Source: an uncultured Pelagibacteraceae bacterium (GTDB lineage Bacteria > Pseudomonadota > Alphaproteobacteria > Pelagibacterales > Pelagibacteraceae). Taken from it: a stretch of 14,140 bases of DNA. Shown piece by piece: positions 8,717-14,140 of this stretch. The translations under genes were made by a program, and so were the position numbers. The stretch covers positions 1 through 14,140 of the forward strand of contig CABWYI010000018.1 in assembly GCA_902509725.1 (NCBI GenBank), read 5' to 3'. A model generated the notes under the pieces. It was not told the origin of the DNA, ran no database searches, and was given only the letters and a program-made list of their open reading frames with translations. How positions within the stretch are numbered: position 1 is the stretch's first letter; the number at the start of each line of letters is the position of its first letter.

Positions 8717-9822
8717 AAAATTATTCTATAGCAAAATCTAGAAGATTGAGAAGTACTCCTTATACTTCAAGAATAGAAAAACAAGGTGTAACAGCTTATA
8801 CAGTTTATAATCACATGTTATTACCAGCAGCATTTGGATCAATAGAAGAGTCTTGCGATCATTTAAAAAAAGATGTTCAAATTTGGGATGTTGCAGCAGA
8901 GAGACAAGTTGAAATTTCTGGACCAGATTCAGCAAAACTTGTTCAACTTATGACTTGTCGAGATTTGTCAAAATCGAAAATTGGAAGATGTTACTACTGT
9001 CCAATAATTGATGATAATGGTAATTTAGTTAACGATCCTGTAATATTAAAATTAGCTAAAGATAAATGGTGGATCTCGATTGCAGACTCAGATGTTATTT
9101 TTTTTGCTAAAGGTCTTGCTTCTGGAAATAATTTTAAAGTTAAAATTTTTGAACCAAATGTTGATATTATTGCAATACAAGGTCCTAAATCATTTGGCCT
9201 AATGGAAAAAGTTTTTGGAAAAAAAATTACCGAGTTAAAATTTTTTGGTTTTGACTATTTTGAGTTTGAAGGTACAAAACATTTAATTGCTAGATCAGGT
9301 TGGTCAAAACAAGGTGGTTATGAAGTTTATGTTGAAAATACATTATCAGGCCAAGATTTATACGATCATCTTTTTGAAATAGGTAGTGAATTTAATGTAA
9401 AACCTGGTTGTCCAAATCTTATTGAAAGAATAGAAAGTGGCCTTCTCTCTTACGGAAATGATTTTGATAATCAAGATAATCCTTTTGAATGTGGTTTTGA
9501 AAAATATGTAAATTTAGAGTCAGATATAGTTTTTTTGGGTAAAGAAAAGTTAAAGAAGATTAAATTAGATGGAATAAAAAGAAAACTAATGGGCGTTCAA
9601 ATTGAAACAAGTAAAATTAGTTTAACAGGCTCAGTCAATATTACGAATAATGATGGAAATTTAATAGGGGATCTTAGATCCGCATGTTATTCACCTCATT
9701 TCAAAAAAGCTATAGGAATTGCAATGATAAATGAGCCTTTTTGCAAAGTGTCAGTGACTGGTAAGGTTGAAATTGATGGTAAAAATATAGCTCTTAAAGT
9801 TTGCGAATTACCTTTCATCTAG
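8713..9822 (+). CDS. dmdA: Dimethylsulfoniopropionate demethylase DmdA
   Basis: DmdA transfers a methyl group from DMSP to tetrahydrofolate, giving 5-methyl-THF and MMPA, and is the committing step of DMSP demethylation. It belongs to the GcvT aminomethyltransferase fold family. The 369-residue product is the length I recall for Pelagibacter DmdA, and long stretches are recognisable as that protein: the N-terminus [36 protein letters not shown] (about 55-70), [20 protein letters not shown] (about 79-98), [17 protein letters not shown] (about 192-208), [20 protein letters not shown] (about 231-250) and [10 protein letters not shown] near the C-terminus. The [11 protein letters not shown] segment replaces the usual GcvT RTGYTGEDG motif, which separates DmdA from glycine-cleavage T-proteins. 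The start ATG overlaps the stop of the hydrolase gene by 4 bases. Confidence 0.97.
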   Translation: MKNYSIAKSRRLRSTPYTSRIEKQGVTAYTVYNHMLLPAAFGSIEESCDHLKKDVQIWDVAAERQVEISGPDSAKLVQLMTCRDLSKSKIGRCYYCPIIDDNGNLVNDPVILKLAKDKWWISIADSDVIFFAKGLASGNNFKVKIFEPNVDIIAIQGPKSFGLMEKVFGKKITELKFFGFDYFEFEGTKHLIARSGWSKQGGYEVYVENTLSGQDLYDHLFEIGSEFNVKPGCPNLIERIESGLLSYGNDFDNQDNPFECGFEKYVNLESDIVFLGKEKLKKIKLDGIKRKLMGVQIETSKISLTGSVNITNNDGNLIGDLRSACYSPHFKKAIGIAMINEPFCKVSVTGKVEIDGKNIALKVCELPFI

Positions 9823-9828
9823 TATAAA
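9801..9828 (+). promoter_or_regulatory. Possible sigma70-like promoter for asd-sdhCDAB
   Basis: TTGCGA at 9801-9806 (4 of 6 matches to the -35 consensus) lies 16 bases before TATAAA at 9823-9828 (5 of 6 matches to the -10 consensus). The -10 box starts immediately after the dmdA stop codon, and the expected transcription start, about 9835, is only a few bases before the asd ATG at 9838. It marks a functional boundary between DMSP catabolism and the asd-sdh genes. High AT content raises the chance of a false match. Confidence 0.28.
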
Positions 9829-9837
9829 ACTTACATC

Positions 9838-10845
9838 ATGAATATTGCAATAGTTGGTGCGACAGGGAATGTTGGTAGAAAAACATTAGAAGTTCTTGAG
9901 AAAAAAAATCTTTCTATCGATAATCTATACTTGTTAGCATCATCAAAAAGTGTAGGAAAAAAAATTAACTTCAAAGGTGTGGATCATGATATTCATGATT
10001 TAGAAAGCTTTGATTTTTCAAAAGTGAAAATTTGTTTTTTTGCTGCAGGTGGAAAAATTTCAAAAAAATTTGCTGAAAAAGCTGCAAAAAATTGTTTAGT
10101 AATAGACAACTCAAGTCATTTTAGAATGGATCCAGAGGTTCCTTTAATAGTACCACAAGTTAATTCTGAAGATTTAAAAAATATAAAGAAAAACATTATA
10201 GCAAATCCAAACTGTTCAACAGCACAATTAGTAATAGTTCTTAAGCCATTGCACGATTTATTTTCAATTAAAAGAATAGTCGTATCAACTTACCAGTCAG
10301 TTTCAGGAGGTGGCAAAGCCCCTATGGATGAATTAATTGAACAGACAAAATTAGTGCTAGATGGAAAAAAAGTAAAATCTAAAAACTTTACAAAACAAAT
10401 AGCTTTTAATGCAATACCACAAATAGATATTTTTTCAGATGATGGATATACAAAAGAAGAACTTAAAATGACCAATGAAACAAAAAAAATTTTAGACAAT
10501 AAAATAGATTTAACAGCAACTTGTGTAAGATTACCAATATATATATCGCATTCAGAATCTGTTAATATTCAATTTGAAAAATCATTTTCAATAGAGAAAG
10601 TGAAGGAAGCTTTGGATAATTTTGAAGGATGTAAAGTAATAGATGAAAGAGTGGATGGATATTATTCAACCCCAGTTGAAGCCGAGGGAAAAGATGAAAC
10701 ATTTATTTCCAGAATAAGAGAAGATAAAACTATTAAAAATGGATTAAACTTATGGATTGTTTCAGATAATCTTTTGAGGGGAGCAGCTTTAAACTCTGTA
10801 GAAATTGCAGAAAATTTAATTAAGAATAATTTTTATGGAAAGTAA
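9838..10845 (+). CDS. asd: Aspartate-semialdehyde dehydrogenase
   Basis: This enzyme reduces aspartyl phosphate to aspartate semialdehyde with NADPH, the branch point for lysine/diaminopimelate, threonine and methionine. The 335-residue protein shows the NADP-binding IVGATGNVGRKTLEVL (about 5-20), FFAAGGKISKKFAEKAA (about 67-83), VIDNSSHFRMD (about 88-98), NPNCSTAQLV with the catalytic Cys126, STYQSVSGGG (about 150-159), and CVRLPIYISHSESV with the general-base His238. The C-terminal RGAALNSVEIAENL is also typical. It begins 15 bases after dmdA and its last 11 bases overlap the sdhC start, so a biosynthetic gene leads the sdh transcript. A housekeeping role is expected. A link to DMSP metabolism is not indicated beyond proximity. 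Confidence 0.97.
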   Translation: MNIAIVGATGNVGRKTLEVLEKKNLSIDNLYLLASSKSVGKKINFKGVDHDIHDLESFDFSKVKICFFAAGGKISKKFAEKAAKNCLVIDNSSHFRMDPEVPLIVPQVNSEDLKNIKKNIIANPNCSTAQLVIVLKPLHDLFSIKRIVVSTYQSVSGGGKAPMDELIEQTKLVLDGKKVKSKNFTKQIAFNAIPQIDIFSDDGYTKEELKMTNETKKILDNKIDLTATCVRLPIYISHSESVNIQFEKSFSIEKVKEALDNFEGCKVIDERVDGYYSTPVEAEGKDETFISRIREDKTIKNGLNLWIVSDNLLRGAALNSVEIAENLIKNNFYGK

Positions 10846-11218
10846 AACACCATTATCTCCACACATCCAAATTTATAGATGGCACATTTCTTCATTAGTT
10901 TCTATTTGCCATAGGATAACAGGTATAATTAATATAATTGTGATTACATTAATTTGTTTTTGGGCGTCACTTCTTTTACTTGGGGAAAGTAATTATCAAT
11001 TGATAAATTCATTTTTAAATTCATTAGTAGGGAAATTTATTATTTTAGGTATTACTTGGTCTTTTTCTTTTCAGGCTTTAAGTGAAATAAGACATTTGAT
11101 TATGGATTTTGGGTATGGATTTGAAATTAAAACAACAAAAATTACAGGATTAATTGTTATATTTGGATCATTAATATTAACTGTTGTCTTTTATTTAATT
11201 GGAAAAAATTTTTTTTAA
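10835..11218 (+). CDS. sdhC: Succinate dehydrogenase cytochrome b556 subunit SdhC (lacks the usual heme-ligand His)
   Basis: SdhC is one of two membrane anchors of complex II and helps form the ubiquinone site. The 127-residue protein has the signature SPHIQIYRWHISSLVSICHRITG (about 8-30) and three predicted membrane helices (about 24-48, 65-85 and 104-124). Ser23 and Arg27 align with the E. coli quinone-site residues Ser27 and Arg31. The second family signature normally reads H-xxx-G-x-RH-xxx-D, but here it is Q80-ALS-E84-IRH-LIM-D. The position of the E. coli heme b ligand His84 is therefore Gln (CAG at 11072-11074), and the conserved small Gly is Glu. IRH and the DFGYGFE that follows align without gaps. 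The gene starts inside asd (11-base overlap) and ends one base before sdhD. Confidence 0.93.
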   Translation: MESKTPLSPHIQIYRWHISSLVSICHRITGIINIIVITLICFWASLLLLGESNYQLINSFLNSLVGKFIILGITWSFSFQALSEIRHLIMDFGYGFEIKTTKITGLIVIFGSLILTVVFYLIGKNFF

Positions 11219-11219
11219 G

Positions 11220-11543
11220 ATGATAAATGCTACAAAAAAATGGATCTTTTTAAAGATTAGTGGAGCAACATTGGTTCCCTTGATGTTGTGGTTTATTGTA
11301 AACCTAATTAATTTTTATGACCAAGGATACTCTGATATTGTAAATTTTTTTTCAAATTCTTCATCTAAATTTTTATTTAGTATATTTATAATTAATGCAT
11401 ATTTTTTTTCAGCATTAAGTCTCAGTGAGGTTTTTGAAGATTATATGGTAAATGATAAAATCAAAAATGTCGCAAATAAGGTTTTATACGCTTCTGCAGT
11501 GGTAATTCCACTAATTACAATTATATTAATATCTAAGTTATGA
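11220..11543 (+). CDS. sdhD: Succinate dehydrogenase membrane anchor subunit SdhD (no histidine)
   Basis: SdhD is the second hydrophobic anchor of complex II. I start it at ATG 11220, one base after the sdhC stop. An in-frame TTG at 11199 would add 7 residues and sit inside sdhC. The resulting 107-residue protein starts [20 protein letters not shown] and has three predicted membrane helices (about 13-32, 50-70 and 86-104). The EDYMV segment holds Asp74-Tyr75, matching the E. coli quinone-site Asp82-Tyr83. In the family the heme b ligand His lies 12 residues before that Tyr. Here the position is Phe63, and the whole protein has no histidine. Sequence similarity in this subunit is low, so its identity rests on position, length, topology and the DY motif. 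Its stop overlaps sdhA by 4 bases. Confidence 0.9.
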   Translation: MINATKKWIFLKISGATLVPLMLWFIVNLINFYDQGYSDIVNFFSNSSSKFLFSIFIINAYFFSALSLSEVFEDYMVNDKIKNVANKVLYASAVVIPLITIILISKL

Positions 11544-13315
11544 GTTCATATAAAATAATTGATCACGAATACGATGTTGTTGTCTTAGGAGCTGGAGGCT
11601 CAGGTTTAAGAGCTGCAGTAGGTTTAAGTGAAGCTGGTTTAAAAACCGCATGTATCTCTAAGGTGTTTCCAACAAGAAGTCATACTTCAGCTGCTCAAGG
11701 AGGTATCTCAGCAGCTCTTGGTAATATGGGAGAAGATGATTGGCGTTGGCATATGTATGATACTGTAAAAGGTGCTGATTGGCTGGGTGATCAAGATAGT
11801 ATTGAATATCTTTGTAAAGAGGCACCTAAGGCAGTTATTGAATTAGAAAAATATGGTGTTCCTTTTAGTAGAACGGAAGACGGAAAAATTTATCAAAGAC
11901 CATTCGGTGGCATGACTAAAAACTATGGAAATGGTATTGTTCAAAGAACTTGTGCAGCAGCTGATAGAACAGGCCATGCAATTTTACATACTTTATATGG
12001 GCAAGCTTTAAAACATAAGACAGAATTTTTTATAGAATATTTTGCATTAGATCTTTTAATGAAAGATGGAGAGTGCAAAGGTTTAATTGCATGGAATTTA
12101 AATGATGGAACTATTCACAGATTCAGAGCACATACAGTAATTATTGCAACAGGCGGGTATGGAAAAGTTTACTATTCAGCAACTTCTGCTCATACTTGTA
12201 CAGGAGATGGTAATGCTATGGTTTTAAGAGCTGGATTACCACTTCAAGATATGGAGTTTGTTCAGTTTCACCCAACAGGTATATATGGTCATGGTACTTT
12301 AATAACAGAAGGAGCAAGAGGTGAAGGAGGGTATCTTACAAACTCTAAAGGTGAGAGATTTATGGAGAGATATGCACCAAAGGCAAAAGATTTAGCTTCA
12401 AGAGATGTTGTAAGTAGGTCAATGTCAATTGAAATCAATGAAGGAAGAGGAGTTGGAAAAGATCAAGATCACGTTCATTTAAACTTAAGTCATTTAGATA
12501 AAGAAATAATCGAAAGCAGATTGCCAGGAATAACTGATGCTGCAAGATTGTTTGCAAATGTAGATGTCACTAAAGAGCCAATTCCAGTTGTGCCAACTGT
12601 TCATTATAACATGGGTGGTATTCCTACAAATTATAAAGGAGAAGTTTTAACAGTGAATGGCTCTGAAAAAACTGTCCCTGGATTGATGGCAATTGGAGAG
12701 GCGGCCTGTGTTTCGGTTCATGGAGCAAACAGATTAGGATCTAACTCTTTAATTGATTTAGTTGTTTTTGGAAGAGCTGCAGCCAAAAGAGCTGCAGAAT
12801 TAGTTAAACCTGGAACACCACATCAAGAAATCAATGAGAATGAAACACAAAAATGTCTTGATAGATTTGACAAAATTAGAAATGCAGAGGGAGATATCGG
12901 CACAGCTGAATTAAGACTAGCGATGCAGAAAACAATGCAATCTAAATGTGCAGTTTTTAGAACTGAAAAAACTCTTAAAGAAGGAGTTGAAGAAATTAGA
13001 AAAACTTATGATGGGTTGAATTCTTTGTCAGTTAAAGATAAATCACTAATATTTAATACTGATCTAGTGGAAACTTTAGAATTTGATAATTTAATAAGAC
13101 AAGCTGTAGTAACAGTGGACTCTGCTTACAACAGAAAAGAAAGTAGAGGAGCACATGCTCGAGAGGATTATCCTAAGAGAGATGATAAAAAGTTTATGCA
13201 GCATACACTTGCTTGGTGTGATGGAAAAGAGACTAAAATAAGCTATAGAGAGGTTCATAAATCTACACTCACAAATGATGTTCAGTATTTTCCACCTCAA
13301 GAAAGAGTTTATTAA
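11540..13315 (+). CDS. sdhA: Succinate dehydrogenase flavoprotein subunit SdhA
   Basis: SdhA oxidises succinate to fumarate using covalently bound FAD and passes electrons to SdhB. The 591-residue protein is of normal length and well conserved. It has the dinucleotide-binding [17 protein letters not shown] (about 13-29), [17 protein letters not shown] with His48 as the expected covalent FAD attachment site, [22 protein letters not shown] with His244 and catalytic Arg260, [13 protein letters not shown] with His355, and [19 protein letters not shown] with Arg398. These match the succinate-binding and proton-shuttle residues known in E. coli. The gene is coupled by overlap at both ends: ATGA with sdhD and TAATG with sdhB. 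Confidence 0.99.
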   Translation: MSSYKIIDHEYDVVVLGAGGSGLRAAVGLSEAGLKTACISKVFPTRSHTSAAQGGISAALGNMGEDDWRWHMYDTVKGADWLGDQDSIEYLCKEAPKAVIELEKYGVPFSRTEDGKIYQRPFGGMTKNYGNGIVQRTCAAADRTGHAILHTLYGQALKHKTEFFIEYFALDLLMKDGECKGLIAWNLNDGTIHRFRAHTVIIATGGYGKVYYSATSAHTCTGDGNAMVLRAGLPLQDMEFVQFHPTGIYGHGTLITEGARGEGGYLTNSKGERFMERYAPKAKDLASRDVVSRSMSIEINEGRGVGKDQDHVHLNLSHLDKEIIESRLPGITDAARLFANVDVTKEPIPVVPTVHYNMGGIPTNYKGEVLTVNGSEKTVPGLMAIGEAACVSVHGANRLGSNSLIDLVVFGRAAAKRAAELVKPGTPHQEINENETQKCLDRFDKIRNAEGDIGTAELRLAMQKTMQSKCAVFRTEKTLKEGVEEIRKTYDGLNSLSVKDKSLIFNTDLVETLEFDNLIRQAVVTVDSAYNRKESRGAHAREDYPKRDDKKFMQHTLAWCDGKETKISYREVHKSTLTNDVQYFPPQERVY

Positions 13316-14094
13316 TGGTTCAAATTAATTTACCTGAAAATTCTCAAGTAAAAAAAGGTAAATATTTTAAGGATAAAACTGGCTCTAAAAATTTAAAAAA
13401 AGTTAATGTTTATAGGTGGGATCCCTCTACGGGAGAAAATCCAAGGATTGATACGTATGAAGTTGATATGGATAATTGCCCCTCTAAAGTTTTAGATATT
13501 TTAAATAAGATAAAGAATGAAATTGATCCAACAATTGCATATAGGAGATCTTGTGCACACGGGGTTTGTGGTTCTTGTGCAATGAATATGGGAGGTAAAA
13601 ATGGTTTGGCTTGCACAACACCTCATGCTGAAATTGATGGTGATATAGATATTTATCCACTACCACATTTAAAAGTTAAAAAAGATTTGATAGGAGATCT
13701 AGATGGATTGTATAAACAATATCAATCCATTGAACCTTGGTTAAAAACAAACTCAGAATCTGTAACTCAAGAGATTATTCAATCAAAAGAAGACAGAGCA
13801 AAATTGGATGGTGCATACGAGTGTATTATGTGTGCATGCTGCTCTACATCATGCCCAAGTTATTGGTGGAATGGTGATAAATATTTAGGACCAGCAGTTT
13901 TACTCCAGGCTTATAGATGGATTGTTGATAGTAGGGATGAGGAAAGACAAGCAAGATTGAAAAAGGTTGCAGATGAATTAAAATTATATCGTTGTCATAC
14001 AATCTTAAACTGCACAAGTGCATGTCCAAAAGGTTTAAACCCAGCAAAAGCTATTGCAGAAATAAAAAAAATGTTAGCAACTGCTAATATTTAA
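13315..14094 (+). CDS. sdhB: Succinate dehydrogenase iron-sulfur subunit SdhB
   Basis: SdhB carries electrons from SdhA to ubiquinone through three iron-sulfur clusters. In the 259-residue protein the [2Fe-2S] ligands are C80, C85, C88 and C100 ([10 protein letters not shown] and AC). The [4Fe-4S] ligands are C170, C173, C176 and C237 ([11 protein letters not shown] and CPKGLNP), and the [3Fe-4S] ligands are C180, C227 and C233. Trp185 and His228 align with the E. coli quinone-site residues Trp164 and His207, so electron delivery to quinone looks intact even though the anchor lacks heme ligands. The start ATG shares its A with the sdhA stop. Residues 1-28 form a Lys-rich lead before the ferredoxin domain (NVYRWDP), as in other alphaproteobacterial SdhB proteins. 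Confidence 0.99.
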   Translation: MVQINLPENSQVKKGKYFKDKTGSKNLKKVNVYRWDPSTGENPRIDTYEVDMDNCPSKVLDILNKIKNEIDPTIAYRRSCAHGVCGSCAMNMGGKNGLACTTPHAEIDGDIDIYPLPHLKVKKDLIGDLDGLYKQYQSIEPWLKTNSESVTQEIIQSKEDRAKLDGAYECIMCACCSTSCPSYWWNGDKYLGPAVLLQAYRWIVDSRDEERQARLKKVADELKLYRCHTILNCTSACPKGLNPAKAIAEIKKMLATANI

Positions 14095-14140
14095 ACAATA
14101 GACTAATAAGAATTTTTAATCTAAAAGATCGTATTCATGA
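14095..14140 (+). other. 46 bases after sdhB with no supported gene
   Basis: AT-rich sequence following the sdhB stop. I see no GC-rich hairpin with a T-run that would mark an intrinsic terminator. An ATG at 14137 is the only start-like codon near the edge and could begin the next gene, but one codon is not evidence. Confidence 0.5.

Noticed and set aside
8713..9822. Glycine cleavage T-protein (GcvT) instead of DmdA
   Set aside because: The fold family is shared, but the [11 protein letters not shown] motif, the 369-residue length, the N-terminal sequence and the DmdB/DmdC neighbours match DmdA, and no glycine-cleavage genes are nearby.
11199..11219. TTG at 11199 as the sdhD start
   Set aside because: It lies within sdhC; ATG 11220 directly after the sdhC stop is the better start and gives a normal-length subunit.
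14137..14139. ATG at the right edge as the start of another gene
   Set aside because: Only one codon is visible, so there is nothing to support it.

Overview
This window is a compact, strongly AT-rich bacterial segment in which every supported gene lies on the + strand and the largest gap between genes is 26 bases. The gene content and the wording of several proteins, above all a full-length 369-residue DMSP demethylase DmdA, point to the SAR11 group of marine Alphaproteobacteria (Pelagibacterales, Candidatus Pelagibacter-like). That assignment rests on protein recognition, gene order, low GC and streamlining, not on a phylogeny.

Layout. (1) Bases 1-1402 hold the end of a ribosome-maturation/ribosomal-protein block: the Lys/Glu/Ala/Pro-rich C-terminus of a protein that is probably RimM or S16, then trmD and rplS. 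(2) Bases 1414-4523 hold leuC, leuD and leuB, the isomerase and dehydrogenase steps of leucine synthesis; leuA is not present. (3) Bases 4550-9822 hold a DMSP demethylation cluster: an acyl-CoA dehydrogenase (DmdC-type), an acyl-CoA ligase (DmdB-type), an alpha/beta hydrolase of unassigned function, and dmdA. No DmdD-type hydratase is present. (4) Bases 9838-14094 hold asd (aspartate-semialdehyde dehydrogenase) and sdhC-sdhD-sdhA-sdhB (succinate dehydrogenase, complex II). The last 46 bases hold no supported gene.

How they work together. DmdA moves a methyl group from DMSP to tetrahydrofolate, giving methylmercaptopropionate (MMPA). DmdB makes the CoA thioester and DmdC oxidises it to methylthioacryloyl-CoA, whose breakdown releases methanethiol and two-carbon units. 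The hydrolase sits between dmdB and dmdA and overlaps dmdA by 4 bases, so it is a natural candidate for a late or proofreading thioesterase-type step; that is inference. The sdh genes supply the TCA cycle and respiratory chain.

The most striking observation is in the complex II membrane anchor. The histidine that ligates heme b in E. coli SdhC (His84) aligns with Gln80, the nearby conserved Gly aligns with Glu84, and SdhD contains no histidine at all, so its ligand (E. coli His71) is also missing. The quinone-site residues (SdhC Ser/Arg, SdhD Asp-Tyr, SdhB Trp/His) are kept. This predicts a quinone-reactive complex II without heme b. The second most interesting item is the unassigned hydrolase in the dmd cluster.
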